NCBI RefSeq assembly: GCF_900167475.1 | Contig: NZ_LT796768.1 | Coordinates: 620,001 to 684,000 of the forward strand | Source: Aeromicrobium choanae | Lineage (GTDB): Bacteria; Actinomycetota; Actinomycetes; Propionibacteriales; Nocardioidaceae | Reading direction: 5' to 3' | Length of the DNA: 64,000 nt | In this document: in pieces, positions 8,656 through 17,869 of the stretch | Numbering within the stretch: position 1 is the stretch's first letter | Layout: each line of letters opens with the position of its first letter | Notes under the pieces: generated by a model | What the model was told of the DNA's origin: nothing | Database searches by the model: none | The model's input: the letters and a program-made list of their open reading frames with translations, nothing else | Translations under genes and position numbers: made by a program

Positions 8656-10316
8656 GAGTCGGCGCCCCGATCGGGGAACATCCCGGCCGGCGTCCCGTTG
8701 CCGTCCCAGTTCAGCAGGTTGACCCGGCCCCTCAGCTGCTCGTCGCTCGCGAGCGAGTCGCCCTCCTGCCGGTCCTTGAGCGCGTGGAAGGTCTCGACCG
8801 CGACCGGCACGGGACCACCGCTGGCCTCGCCGAACGGGCCCGAGCCGCCCATGCCGGGCCCCTCGTCGAAGTCCAGCGAGCAGCCGAGCTCCTCGAGGTC
8901 GTGCGCCTGCTCGGCGTGCGCCTTCGGGATGACGTAGCGATCCTCGTACTTCGCGATGGCCATCAGCCGGTACATCTCGTACATCGACTCCTCGGTCATC
9001 CCGACGGCCTCGGGGATCGACGCGTCGCCCTCGCGGCCGAGGCTGACGTCGCGCATGTACGACCGCATGGCCGCGAGCTTGTTCAGGACCTCGGTGATGA
9101 CCTGGGTGTCACCCGCGGTGAACAGCTCGGCGAGGTACTCCACCGGGATCCGCAGCGCGTCGATCGCCCCGAACAGCGTCGCGGGCGCCTCGGCATCGTG
9201 GCCCTGCTCGCGCAGGAGGTCGACGATCGGCGACAGCGGCGGGACGTACCAGACCATCGGCATCGTGCGGTACTCCGGATGCAGGGGCAGCGCGACGCGG
9301 TACTTCTTGGCCAGCGCGTACACCGGCGAGCGGCGGGCGGCGGCGATCCAGTCCTCGGGGATGCCCTGCTCGCGGGCCGCACGCGCCACCTCGGGGTCGT
9401 CCGGGTCGAGCATGAGGTCGAGCTGCGCCTCGTACAGGTCCTGCGGATCGGGCGTGGACGCGGCGTCGGTGACGGCGTCCGCGTCGTACAGGAACAGCCC
9501 GAGGTACCGGAGCCGGCCCACGCACGTCTCGGCGCACACCGTGGGCAGGCCGACCTCGATCCGCGGGTAGCAGAACGTGCACTTCTCGGCCTTGCCGGAC
9601 TTGTGGTTGAAGTAGATCTTCTTGTACGGGCAGCCGGTGATGCACTGGCGCCAGCCGCGGCAGCGGTCCTGGTCCACCAGGACGATCCCGTCCTCCTCGC
9701 GCTTGTAGATCGCGCCCGACGGGCACGACGCCATGCACGACGGGTTGAGGCAGTGCTCGCAGATCCGCGGCAGGTAGAACATGAAGGTCTGCTCGAACTC
9801 GAACTGGATCTTGTCCTCGCTCTCGCGCCGGACCTTCTCCACGATCGGGTCGAGGTGCCCCATCTCGCTCGTGCCGCCGAGGTTGTCGTCCCAGTTGGCC
9901 GACCACGAGATCTTGGTGTCCTCGCCCGTGATGAGCGACTTCGGCCGCGCCACCGGGAAGTCGTCGCCGAGCGGCGCGTCGATGAGCGTGGAGTAGTCGT
10001 ACGTCCACGGCTCGTAGTAGTCGCTCAGCTCGGGCTGGACCGGGCTGGCGAAGATGCCGAACAGCTTGCGCAGGCGACCGCCGGCCTTGAGCACGAGGTT
10101 GCCGCGGCCGTTCAGCTCCCAGCCGCCCTTCCACTGCTCCTGGTCCTCGTAGCGCCGCGGATAGCCCTGGCCGGGCCGCGTCTCCACGTTGTTGAACCAC
10201 ACGTACTCGGTGCCCGCGCGATTCGTCCACGCCTGCTTGCACGTGACGGAGCACGTGTGGCAGCCGATGCACTTGTCGAGGTTCATCACCATGCCCATCT
10301 GGGCCATGACTCTCAT
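8652..10316 (-). CDS. narH: Respiratory nitrate reductase beta subunit (iron-sulfur)
   Basis: Electron-transfer subunit with four Fe-S clusters. Cysteine groups are visible near the N-terminus (CIGCHTCSVTCKQ), in the middle (CEHCLNPSCMASCPSGA) and around CRGWRQCITGCPYKK and CTFCYPRIEVGLPTVC. The Trp in the third group is the residue that makes one centre a [3Fe-4S] cluster in known NarH. The ATG at MRVMAQMGM is preferred over one five codons upstream because GAGGGACG lies just before it. 554 residues, somewhat longer than E. coli NarH (512). Confidence 0.94.
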   Translation of the reverse strand: MRVMAQMGMVMNLDKCIGCHTCSVTCKQAWTNRAGTEYVWFNNVETRPGQGYPRRYEDQEQWKGGWELNGRGNLVLKAGGRLRKLFGIFASPVQPELSDYYEPWTYDYSTLIDAPLGDDFPVARPKSLITGEDTKISWSANWDDNLGGTSEMGHLDPIVEKVRRESEDKIQFEFEQTFMFYLPRICEHCLNPSCMASCPSGAIYKREEDGIVLVDQDRCRGWRQCITGCPYKKIYFNHKSGKAEKCTFCYPRIEVGLPTVCAETCVGRLRYLGLFLYDADAVTDAASTPDPQDLYEAQLDLMLDPDDPEVARAAREQGIPEDWIAAARRSPVYALAKKYRVALPLHPEYRTMPMVWYVPPLSPIVDLLREQGHDAEAPATLFGAIDALRIPVEYLAELFTAGDTQVITEVLNKLAAMRSYMRDVSLGREGDASIPEAVGMTEESMYEMYRLMAIAKYEDRYVIPKAHAEQAHDLEELGCSLDFDEGPGMGGSGPFGEASGGPVPVAVETFHALKDRQEGDSLASDEQLRGRVNLLNWDGNGTPAGMFPDRGADS

Positions 10317-10390
10317 GCTCGTCCCTCGCATTCGTAGTTTCGACGCGGTCGCAGAGCGACCTGCTCTACCTCCTCGCTGCGCTCGGACAT
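10313..10390 (-). CDS. Possible 25-codon small ORF between narG and narH
   Basis: The narG stop and this ATG overlap as TGATG, and this ORF's stop overlaps the narH start as ATGA. It would encode a 25-residue charged peptide beginning MSERSEEVEQVAL. If translated it would link narG and narH translation across a 73-base gap. The GAGCGCAGCGAG core also looks like the common actinobacterial repeat word, so chance is not excluded. No ribosome-binding site of its own is clear other than sequence at the narG 3' end. Confidence 0.3.
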   Translation of the reverse strand: MSERSEEVEQVALRPRRNYECEGRA

Positions 10391-13300
10391 CAGTACGTCA
10401 CCTCCTGCGAACGGCGACGGATCGTCGCGATGATGTCCCGCTGGTTGCCGGTCGGACCCAGGTAGTTGAACGCGTAGGACAGCTGCGCGTAGCCGCCGAT
10501 GAGGTGCGTCGGCTTGACCAGCACCCGGGTCACGCTGTTGTGGATGCCGCCGCGGCGGCCGGAGAACTCCGACTTCGGCACGTCGATCGTGCGCTCCTGC
10601 GCGTGGTGGACGAAGGTGACGCCTTCCGGCAGGCGGTGCGTCACGATCGCCCGGCACACGAACACGCCGTTCGCGTTCGAGCACTCGATCCAGTCGTTGT
10701 CGCTGACCCCGATCGCGGCGGCGTCCTCCCGGCTGAGCCACGCGGTCGGGCCACCGCGCGAGAGCGACAGCATCAGCAGGTTGTCCTGGTACTCGGAGTG
10801 GATCGACCACTTCGAGTGCGGCGTCAGGTAGCGCACCGTGATCTCGCGCTCGCCGTTGTCGCCCAGGCGCGGCCCGCCGAACAGTCGGCTCATGTCCAGG
10901 GGTGGCCGGTAGATCGGCATCGCCTCGCCGAGGTCGCGCATCCAGTCGTGGTCGAGGAAGAAGTGCATCCGCCCGGTGAGCGTGTGCCACGGCTTGAGCC
11001 GCTCGACGTTGACGGTGAAGGGCGCGTACCGCCGGCCGCCGGTCTCGGAGCCCGACCACTCCGGGGAGGTGATGACCGGCACGGGCGCCGCCTGGGTCTG
11101 CGCGAAGGTGATCCGCTTCTCCTCCGACCCCTCGGCGAGGTCGGCGAGCTTCTTGCCGACCCGCTTCTCCAGCGTGTGGAAGCCCTGCGTGGCCAGCTCG
11201 CCGTTCGTCGTGCCCGACAGGGTCAGGATCGCCTCGGCCATCTTGGAGTCCGTGTCGATCGCGGGCCGGCCGGCCGCGGGACCCGAGTCGAACACGCCAC
11301 CGGACCTCGCGAGGATGTCGAGCGCCTTCGACAGGTCGAACGTGACGTTCTTGACGCCGAAGCCCAGCCGGTCGGCCAGGGGACCGATCGCCTTGAGCTT
11401 GTCGGCCACCGCCGTGTAGTCGCGCTCGATGACGTGCAGCGCCGGCATCGTCCGTCCGGGGATCGGCTCGACGTCGCCGCGCTTCCAGTCCAGCACCACG
11501 CCCCCGGGCTGCGCCGTCTCTCCCGGGGTGTCGTGCTGCATCGGCACGGCGACGATGTCCTTGCGCACGCCCAGGTGGGTCCTGGCGAGCTCGGAGAACT
11601 TGCGGGCGACGTGGTGGAACAGGTCGAAGTCCGTCTTGGACTCCCACGGCGGATCGATCGCCGGGGTGAAGGCGTGCACGAACGGGTGCATGTCCGTGGA
11701 GGACAGGTCGTGCTTCTCGTACCAGGTCGCGGCCGGGAACACGACGTCCGAGAGCAAGGTCGTGGACGTCATGCGGAAGTCCGCCGAGACGAGCAGGTCG
11801 AGCTTGCCCTCGGGCGCCTGGTCGCGCCAGACCACGTCCTTCGGGCGGACGGCCGGCTCGCCGTCGACGGCCACGGCGTTCGAGTGCGTGCCCAGCAGGT
11901 GCTTGAGGAAGTACTCGTTGCCCTTCGCCGACGAGCCGAACAGGTTCGACCGCCACAGCATGAGCGTGCGCGGCCAGTTCTCGGGGGCGTCGACGTCCTC
12001 GATCGCGAACTTGAGGGATCCGTCCTTGAGCCGCTGCACCACGTAGTCGTTGACGTCCGCGGCAGTGCCGGCGTCGACCGCCGCCTGGGCCTCGTCGGCG
12101 AGATCGAGCGGGTTCCGGTCGAACTGCGGGTAGAACGGCATCCACCCCATCCGCGCCGACTGGGCGATCGTGTCGGCGGTGTGCATGCCGGAGAGGTGCC
12201 CCTCGGCCAGCGGCGACGCGAGCGCGTCCGCCCGGTAGCCGTCGGTGCGCCACTGGTCGGTGTGCATGTACCAGTACGAGGTACCCGTCATGGTGCGCGG
12301 CGGCCGGCTCCAGTCGAGGTTGTTCGCCAGCGAGATCCAGCCCGTGATCGGACGGCACTTCTCCTGGCCGACGTAGTGCGCCCAGCCGCCGCCGTTGCGG
12401 CCCATGCAACCCGTCAGGAGCAGCATCGAGAGGATCGACCGGTACGTGGCGTCGGCGTGGAACCACTGGCACACGCCCGCGCCGAGGATGATCATCGAAC
12501 GGCCGCCCGACTCCTCGGCGTTCGTGGCGAACTCGCGCGCGATGCGCAGGCACGCCTCCGCGGGGACGCTCGTGATCTCGGCCTGCCACGCGGGCGTGTA
12601 CGGGGACTCGGCGTCCTCGTACCCGGCCGGCCACTGGCCGGGCAGGTCGGGGCGGCCGACCCCGTGCTGGGCCAGCATCAGGTCGAACACCGTGGTGACG
12701 AGCCGGTCGCCGATGCGCGTGACCGGCACGCCGCGACGCAGCACCTCTCCTTCGCCGTCGAGGCCGGCGAACGAGGGCAGCAGCACCTCGGCCACCTCCG
12801 GCTCGAGCTTCGCGTCGCGCAGGGACAGCGCGGGGGTGACGCCCTCGAGGTCGAGGTTCCAGTTGCCCTCCCCCGACTCGGAGTACCGGTGACCCAGGGA
12901 GCCCTTCGGCACGACGGTCTCGCCCGTGGCGGCGTCGATCAGCACCGTCTTCCACGCACCCTCGGGCGCCTCGTCGCCGAGGTCCCGCGCGGTGAGGAAC
13001 TTCCCGGGCACCAGTCCGCCGTGCTCCTCGTTCGGCGTGAGCGTGATGAGGAACGGCAGGTCGGTGTACTGGCGGACGTAGTCGACGAAGAACGGCACGC
13101 GGCGCTCGACGAAGAACTCCTTGAGGATGACGTGGGTCATCGCCATCGCGAGCGCGCCGTCGGTGCCGGCCTGCGCGGGCAGCCACTCGTCGGCGAACTT
13201 CGTGTTGTCCGCGAAGTCGGGGCTGATCGTGACGACCTTCGTGCCGCGGTAGCGGACCTCGGCCATCCAGTGCGCGTCCGGCGTGCGGGTGACGGGCACG

Positions 13301-14091
13301 TTCGAGCCCCACATCATCAGGTAGGTCGAGTCCCACCAGTCGCCCGACTCGGGCACGTCGGTCTGGTCGCCGAACACCTGCGGGCTCGCCACGGGGAGGT
13401 CGGCGTACCAGTCGTAGAAGGACGTCATCGCGCCGCCGAGGAGGTGGGTGAAGCGGGCGCCCACGGCGTGCGACACCATCGACATCGCCGGGATGGGGCT
13501 GAAGGTCGCGATCCGGTCGGGGCCGTGCTCCTTGATGGTGTGCACCTGTGCGGCGGCGACCATCTCGACGGCCTCGGTCCAGTTGGTGCGGACGAAGCCG
13601 CCCTTGCCGCGGGCCTGCTGGTAGCGGCGGCGGCGCTCCGGGTCGCCGACCACGTCGGCCCACGCGAGCACCGGATCGCCCAGGCGCTCCTTGGCCTCGC
13701 GGTACATCTCGAGGAGCACGCCGCGCGAGTACGGGTAGCGGACGCGGGTCGGCGAGTAGGTGTACCAGGAGAAGGCAGCGCCCCGAGGACAGCCGCGCGG
13801 CTCGTACTCGGGGCGATCGGGTCCGACGGAGGGGTAGTCGGTCTGCTGGGCCTCCCACGTGATGATCCCGTCCTTGACGTAGATCTTCCAGGAGCACGAT
13901 CCCGTGCAGTTCACCCCGTGGGTGGATCGCACGACCTTGTCGTGGCTCCAGCGGTCGCGGTAGAAGACGTCGCCGCGGCGTCCGCCCTCGCGGAACACCG
14001 CCCTTCCGTCGTCCGTCTCGTCCCAGCGCGTGAAGAAGCGGCCGGTTCGCAGCAGTGCAGCGCTTGCGGGGCCATCGGGAGGCTTCGCCAT
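10390..14091 (-). CDS. narG: Respiratory nitrate reductase alpha subunit (molybdoenzyme)
   Basis: Catalytic subunit that reduces nitrate to nitrite at a Mo-bisMGD site on the cytoplasmic face. The N-terminal FS0 cluster motif is present as THGVNCTGSCSWKIYVKDG (His then Cys), and RGCPRGAAFSWY and YDWYADLP follow as in known NarG. Start at MAKPPDGPAS gives 1233 residues, within the usual 1220-1250. GGAG lies only two bases before the ATG, so the exact start is moderately certain. It faces mobA divergently across 66 bp and leads narH, narJ, narI and narK. Confidence 0.94.
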   Translation of the reverse strand: MAKPPDGPASAALLRTGRFFTRWDETDDGRAVFREGGRRGDVFYRDRWSHDKVVRSTHGVNCTGSCSWKIYVKDGIITWEAQQTDYPSVGPDRPEYEPRGCPRGAAFSWYTYSPTRVRYPYSRGVLLEMYREAKERLGDPVLAWADVVGDPERRRRYQQARGKGGFVRTNWTEAVEMVAAAQVHTIKEHGPDRIATFSPIPAMSMVSHAVGARFTHLLGGAMTSFYDWYADLPVASPQVFGDQTDVPESGDWWDSTYLMMWGSNVPVTRTPDAHWMAEVRYRGTKVVTISPDFADNTKFADEWLPAQAGTDGALAMAMTHVILKEFFVERRVPFFVDYVRQYTDLPFLITLTPNEEHGGLVPGKFLTARDLGDEAPEGAWKTVLIDAATGETVVPKGSLGHRYSESGEGNWNLDLEGVTPALSLRDAKLEPEVAEVLLPSFAGLDGEGEVLRRGVPVTRIGDRLVTTVFDLMLAQHGVGRPDLPGQWPAGYEDAESPYTPAWQAEITSVPAEACLRIAREFATNAEESGGRSMIILGAGVCQWFHADATYRSILSMLLLTGCMGRNGGGWAHYVGQEKCRPITGWISLANNLDWSRPPRTMTGTSYWYMHTDQWRTDGYRADALASPLAEGHLSGMHTADTIAQSARMGWMPFYPQFDRNPLDLADEAQAAVDAGTAADVNDYVVQRLKDGSLKFAIEDVDAPENWPRTLMLWRSNLFGSSAKGNEYFLKHLLGTHSNAVAVDGEPAVRPKDVVWRDQAPEGKLDLLVSADFRMTSTTLLSDVVFPAATWYEKHDLSSTDMHPFVHAFTPAIDPPWESKTDFDLFHHVARKFSELARTHLGVRKDIVAVPMQHDTPGETAQPGGVVLDWKRGDVEPIPGRTMPALHVIERDYTAVADKLKAIGPLADRLGFGVKNVTFDLSKALDILARSGGVFDSGPAAGRPAIDTDSKMAEAILTLSGTTNGELATQGFHTLEKRVGKKLADLAEGSEEKRITFAQTQAAPVPVITSPEWSGSETGGRRYAPFTVNVERLKPWHTLTGRMHFFLDHDWMRDLGEAMPIYRPPLDMSRLFGGPRLGDNGEREITVRYLTPHSKWSIHSEYQDNLLMLSLSRGGPTAWLSREDAAAIGVSDNDWIECSNANGVFVCRAIVTHRLPEGVTFVHHAQERTIDVPKSEFSGRRGGIHNSVTRVLVKPTHLIGGYAQLSYAFNYLGPTGNQRDIIATIRRRSQEVTY

Positions 14092-14157
14092 GACTCCAAC
14101 CAAGACGCTGGGGTGGGTCACACGCAACCCTCGTGTCACCTGGGGCACGATGAGGCC

Positions 14158-14721
14158 ATGCCCCGCTTCCACGCGATCGTCCTGGCCGGCGGGCGGGCGA
14201 GCCGGCTGGGCGGGATCGACAAGGTCCTGGTCCCCGTGGACGGAAGGCCGTTGCTGGCGCGGGCGATCGACGCCGTCGCGGGCGCGGGGGCCATCGCCGT
14301 CGTGGGCCCACGACGCGACCTCGATCTCGGCCGCGAGGTCGTCTGGGTGCGGGAGGACCCACCGTTCGCGGGTCCCGCACATGCGGTGGCCGCCGGCCTG
14401 GCCGCGCTGGCTCCGGGCGAGGACGACGAGGTGCTCGTCCTCGCTGCCGATCACGTCCGGCCCGACCTCCTCGTGGCGGCCCTGCGCGACGGCACCGGCA
14501 ACCGGGTGGCCGTCGACCCCTCGGGTCGTCGGCAGTGGGCAGCGAGCCGGGTCATCGCGAGCGACCTGGCTGCCGCGGTCGCGTCGCAGCCCACCGAAGG
14601 TCTCTCCCTGCGATCCTTGATCGGCCGGCTCGACCCGGCTGACGTCCCCGTCAGCACCGAGGCCGGCGCCGACGTCGACACCCCCGACGACCTGGAGGAG
14701 TACGCCGATGACGACCGATGA
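14158..14721 (+). CDS. mobA: Molybdenum cofactor guanylyltransferase
   Basis: A 187-residue nucleotidyltransferase that attaches GMP to Mo-molybdopterin to make the MGD cofactor. The N-terminal signature LAGGRASRLGGIDKVL is the GTP-binding loop, with LAADHVRPDL as the acidic metal site and TEAGADVDTPDDLEEY as the C-terminal family block. The ATG has CACGAT six bases upstream and no ribosome-binding site, suggesting a leaderless transcript. Opposite narG, it supplies the bisMGD cofactor that NarG needs. Confidence 0.9.
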   Translation: MPRFHAIVLAGGRASRLGGIDKVLVPVDGRPLLARAIDAVAGAGAIAVVGPRRDLDLGREVVWVREDPPFAGPAHAVAAGLAALAPGEDDEVLVLAADHVRPDLLVAALRDGTGNRVAVDPSGRRQWAASRVIASDLAAAVASQPTEGLSLRSLIGRLDPADVPVSTEAGADVDTPDDLEEYADDDR

Positions 14722-14953
14722 GACGCTCGCACGCTGGTGGCAGGCCCTGACGACCGAGCTGGGCATCTCGCCCGACGCCGACCCCGAGGCCCTGCTGGAC
14801 CTCGCCGGCACGGCGGCCCACTCCGTCGTGCGACCCGCCGCGCCGCTGACCACGTTCCTCGTCGGCTACGCCGCCGGCCTGGCCGACGCCGACCGGGACG
14901 GGCTCGCCGACCTGATCGCCCGCGCCGAGCGCGCCGCCGAGGACTTCGCGTGA
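14708..14953 (+). CDS. DUF6457 small protein of the molybdopterin operon
   Basis: An 81-residue acidic protein overlapping the end of mobA by 14 bases and the start of moeA by four. ETLARWWQALTTELGI and VVRPAAPLTTFLVGYAAGL match the small DUF6457 family that occurs beside molybdopterin genes in actinobacteria. Function is unknown; gene position suggests a role in cofactor synthesis or in MobA/MoeA stability. Confidence 0.75.
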   Translation: MTTDETLARWWQALTTELGISPDADPEALLDLAGTAAHSVVRPAAPLTTFLVGYAAGLADADRDGLADLIARAERAAEDFA

Positions 14954-16080
14954 CCCACCCGTCCTGGACCGAGGCCCGCGAGATCGCCAGGGCCTCGATC
15001 CGCCCGGGTGAGGTGATCGAGCTCCTCGTCACCGAGGCGCTGGGCACCACGGCCGTCGAGGATCTGTGCGCCCTCGGGCCCGTTCCCCACGCGACCACCT
15101 CGGCGATGGACGGGTGGGCCGTCGTCGGTCACGGACCGTGGCGTCTCGACACGTCCGACGGCCCTCTCGCGCCCGGTGGCGCCCGGTCGATCGTGACGGG
15201 AGGCGTTCCCCCCGAGGGCGCCGACGCCGTGCTGCCCTCCGAGCTCGGCCGGGTCGAGGGCGACCTGCTCCACGGCGAAGCTCCCTCGCCCGGCCGGCAC
15301 CTGCGACCCGCGGGCGAGGAGGCCGCGCTCGGCGACGTGATCGTCCCCGCGGGGTCGATGCTGACCCCGGCGCGCCTCGCCGTGCTGGCCGCCACGGGCC
15401 ACGACCACGTGGGGGTCCGCCGCGCGCCGCTCGTGCACCTGCTCGTCACCGGCGACGAGCTCGTCGGATCGGGCCTCCCCCAGCCGGGTCAGGTGCGCGA
15501 CGTGATGACGCCGATGCTGCCCCCGTTGCTCGCCGCACTCGGCGCCAAGACCGCGCACCACGAGCACGTCCACGACCAGGCGACGGCCGTGGCCCGCACC
15601 GCGCGGTCGAGCGACGCGGACCTCCTGGTCAGCGCCGGCGGCACCGGTCACTCCTCGGCCGACCCGATCGAGGGCGCCTGGTCGGCCCTCGGCGCCGACG
15701 TGCGCTTCCGTGGCGTCGACGTGCGGCCGGGGCACCCCGTCTCCCTGGCGGTCCTGCCGGACGGGCGACCCTGGCTGGCCCTGCCCGGCAATCCCCTGGC
15801 CGCGGCGCTGACGGCACTCTCGTTCGTGCCGGCACTGGTCGCCGGATTCACGGGAGGCGCCCTTCCCGAGCCCGAAGCGGCCGTCGCGGGAGCGGCTTTC
15901 GAGGGCCGGGCCGGCACCACTCTCGTCCCCGCCGTGCGCACCCCGGACGGTGTCGTCCCGGCCGGGACCAGCCGACCGCACATGCTGCGCGGCTTGGCCG
16001 AGGCCGACGTCGTCGCCGTCGTGCCACGCTCGGGCATCGCACCCGGCGAGCGGCTGGACGTGCTGCCCCGCGTTTGGTGA
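14950..16080 (+). CDS. moeA: Molybdopterin molybdenumtransferase (MoeA)
   Basis: A 376-residue MoeA-family enzyme that inserts molybdate into adenylylated molybdopterin. Motifs are TTSAMDGWAV near residue 55, VTGGVPPEGADAVLPSE, the nucleotide-site region VTGDELVG and LALPGNPLAA near the C-terminal domain. The usual GGVSVGDxD loop reads SAGGTGHSSADPI here, so this loop is diverged and activity may differ. The GTG start overlaps the upstream stop (GTGA). Length is slightly below the usual 400. Confidence 0.88.
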   Translation: MTHPSWTEAREIARASIRPGEVIELLVTEALGTTAVEDLCALGPVPHATTSAMDGWAVVGHGPWRLDTSDGPLAPGGARSIVTGGVPPEGADAVLPSELGRVEGDLLHGEAPSPGRHLRPAGEEAALGDVIVPAGSMLTPARLAVLAATGHDHVGVRRAPLVHLLVTGDELVGSGLPQPGQVRDVMTPMLPPLLAALGAKTAHHEHVHDQATAVARTARSSDADLLVSAGGTGHSSADPIEGAWSALGADVRFRGVDVRPGHPVSLAVLPDGRPWLALPGNPLAAALTALSFVPALVAGFTGGALPEPEAAVAGAAFEGRAGTTLVPAVRTPDGVVPAGTSRPHMLRGLAEADVVAVVPRSGIAPGERLDVLPRVW

Positions 16081-16094
16081 GTACCGTCGGAGTC

Positions 16095-16436
16095 GTGGAC
16101 GCGACGATCTATCACCATCCCCGCTGCACGACCTCACGCAAGACGCTCGATCGGATCCGCGAGGCCGGGATCGAGCCGACCATCGTGAAGTACGTGGACG
16201 AGGGCTGGACCGAGCAGCAGCTGCGCGACCTGTTCGCCGCCGCCGGGCTCACCCCGGCCCAGGCCGTCCGCAAGCGCGACCCGCACTACGCCGAGCTCGG
16301 CCTCGCCGACGCCACCGACGAGCAGATCCTCGCGGCGATGGTGGAGCATCCCGTGCTCGTCGAGCGGCCCTTCGTCGTCACCGACAAGGGCACACGTCTG
16401 GCCCGACCGATCGAGTCGGTCGACGAGATCCTCTGA
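16095..16436 (+). CDS. ArsC/Spx-family glutaredoxin-like protein
   Basis: A 113-residue thioredoxin-fold protein with YHHPRCTTSRKTLDRI at the N-terminus, the single active cysteine being followed by TTS as in ArsC/YffB proteins, and a C-terminal RPFVVTDKGTRLARP strand. Members include glutaredoxin-linked arsenate reductases; a specific arsenate role is not supported by neighbours. GTG at 16095 has a TACCGT box seven bases upstream, which favours it over the GTG at 16077 that overlaps the moeA stop. Confidence 0.8.
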   Translation: MDATIYHHPRCTTSRKTLDRIREAGIEPTIVKYVDEGWTEQQLRDLFAAAGLTPAQAVRKRDPHYAELGLADATDEQILAAMVEHPVLVERPFVVTDKGTRLARPIESVDEIL

Positions 16437-16438
16437 CG

Positions 16439-17713
16439 TCATGCGGCCACGCGTCGGTAGCGGCGGTTGCGCTGCCACTGGCCGTGCAGCCTGAACTCGG
16501 GAGTGCCGTCGTCGGTGCTGAACCTGATCGCGATGTGGGCGTCGTGGACGCGGTGATGGTGGTGTGAGCAGAGCAGGACCCCGGTGTCGAGGTTCGTCTG
16601 GCCGTGTTCGCTCCAGGGGATCGCGTGGTGGGCCTCGGTCCAGCCCGGTGGCCGGTCGCACTGCGGGAATGCGCAGCCCTGGTCGCGTTGCGCGAGGGCG
16701 ATCCTTTGGGCCGCCGTGTGGTGGCGTTTGACTCGGCCCTCGTCGAGCACCTGGCTGGCCCCGTTCATCACGACCGGGAGGATCCCGGCGCCGCAGGCGA
16801 GATTGCGGAGCTGGCCCGCGCTGACCGTGGTGCCGAACTCGGTGACGCCGGCCCGGTCGGTCTCACCGCGCAGGGTCTTCTCGTCGACCGTGACCACGAG
16901 CGTGGCGGCGACGCCTCCGTGGTTGCCGTACCCCTCGCGCGGCAGGTGGCGCACGATCTCGGCGAACGCCTCGCCGGCTTTCTCGCGCGGCTCCAGGTGC
17001 GGGTCCTCGACGCCGGTCTCGGTGAGGGCGCGGCGGCGCGGGCTGGTCTTGGACTCGACCACGGCGCGCAGCATGTCCGCGGTGACCGCGTCCGTCTTCC
17101 CGCCGAACGGGACCAGGCCGGTGGTCTCGTCGGGCCGGCCGATCCAGAACTCCCGCAGCTGACGCTGGGCGGACTCGTCCCTCTGGAGTTGGCTGTTCTC
17201 GATCCGGTCGGCGCGTTCGACGTCGACCACCTCGACGGCCCGGCGGGCCTTGCGGCGGAGTTGCTCCGCGGTCATCACTTGCGCCGCGGCGACCATGTCC
17301 TGCTCGACCTGATCGCGTTGCTGCGCCGTCAGTCCGGTAGGCAACGTGTCGAGCGCGTCGGTCACGATCGCGGCCTTGGCCGTCGACATGCCCGGCGCCG
17401 CCATCGCGTCCTTCACCCGGGGCGCCGCCTCGATCCGATGCGCCAGACGAATCTCCCGCGCCGCCTCGCGCCGCGTGACACCAGACCCCGTGGCCACGAG
17501 CGCGGTCAGGTTCGGTGCGTCCGTGGCGCGGTGGGCATCCCTCTGGTCCGCCGCAGCGAGCAGCGCCATCCTGAGCGCACCGACCTCGCGCTCGAGGGAG
17601 TGGAGGGCAACCGTCTCGGCCGCCAACTGTTCGGGACTCAGCGAACCCAGGTCGCGCGAGCGCGCTTCAGCCAGGAACCGCTGCCCCGATCTGAGCCCAC
17701 CGACGACGTCCAC
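16439..17713 (-). CDS. DUF222 / HNH endonuclease domain protein (13E12-type)
   Basis: A 424-residue protein with an N-terminal helical DUF222 region (about residues 20-330) and a C-terminal HNH domain: CAFPQCDRPPGWTEAHHAIPW, then LLCSHHHHRVHD. This family is numerous in actinobacterial genomes and is sometimes carried by mobile DNA, but no repeats or transposase flank it here. Presumed DNA nuclease; the biological role is unknown. The GTG start has GGGGGATGC upstream. Confidence 0.85.
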   Translation of the reverse strand: MDVVGGLRSGQRFLAEARSRDLGSLSPEQLAAETVALHSLEREVGALRMALLAAADQRDAHRATDAPNLTALVATGSGVTRREAAREIRLAHRIEAAPRVKDAMAAPGMSTAKAAIVTDALDTLPTGLTAQQRDQVEQDMVAAAQVMTAEQLRRKARRAVEVVDVERADRIENSQLQRDESAQRQLREFWIGRPDETTGLVPFGGKTDAVTADMLRAVVESKTSPRRRALTETGVEDPHLEPREKAGEAFAEIVRHLPREGYGNHGGVAATLVVTVDEKTLRGETDRAGVTEFGTTVSAGQLRNLACGAGILPVVMNGASQVLDEGRVKRHHTAAQRIALAQRDQGCAFPQCDRPPGWTEAHHAIPWSEHGQTNLDTGVLLCSHHHHRVHDAHIAIRFSTDDGTPEFRLHGQWQRNRRYRRVAA

Positions 17714-17869
17714 GCATCCCCCGATCCGTTTCGAACTGATGTGCCAAGTCTAGCGTATTGGGCCCAACATAACAAGCATCGGGTGCCACCGATTCCGGAC
17801 CCGTCGCGCCGCTTCGGAGCCGGCGCGCCATACTGGCCCCGACCCTGACTCCCACGGAAGTGAGTTCCC

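Noticed and set aside
10189..14157. Very long open frame on the plus strand opposite narG
   Set aside because: Arg/Pro/His-rich composition with no domain; it is the antisense shadow of narG. Only the last part, from the ATG at 14158, is a real gene (mobA).
14092..14157. FNR/NnrR-type operator between narG and mobA
   Set aside because: No TTGAT-N4-ATCAA palindrome. Only a loose GTCAC direct repeat is seen, too weak to claim.
16439..17713. HNH/DUF222 gene as a mobile element or homing endonuclease
   Set aside because: No flanking repeats, interrupted host gene or integrase; this family is usually a resident chromosomal one.
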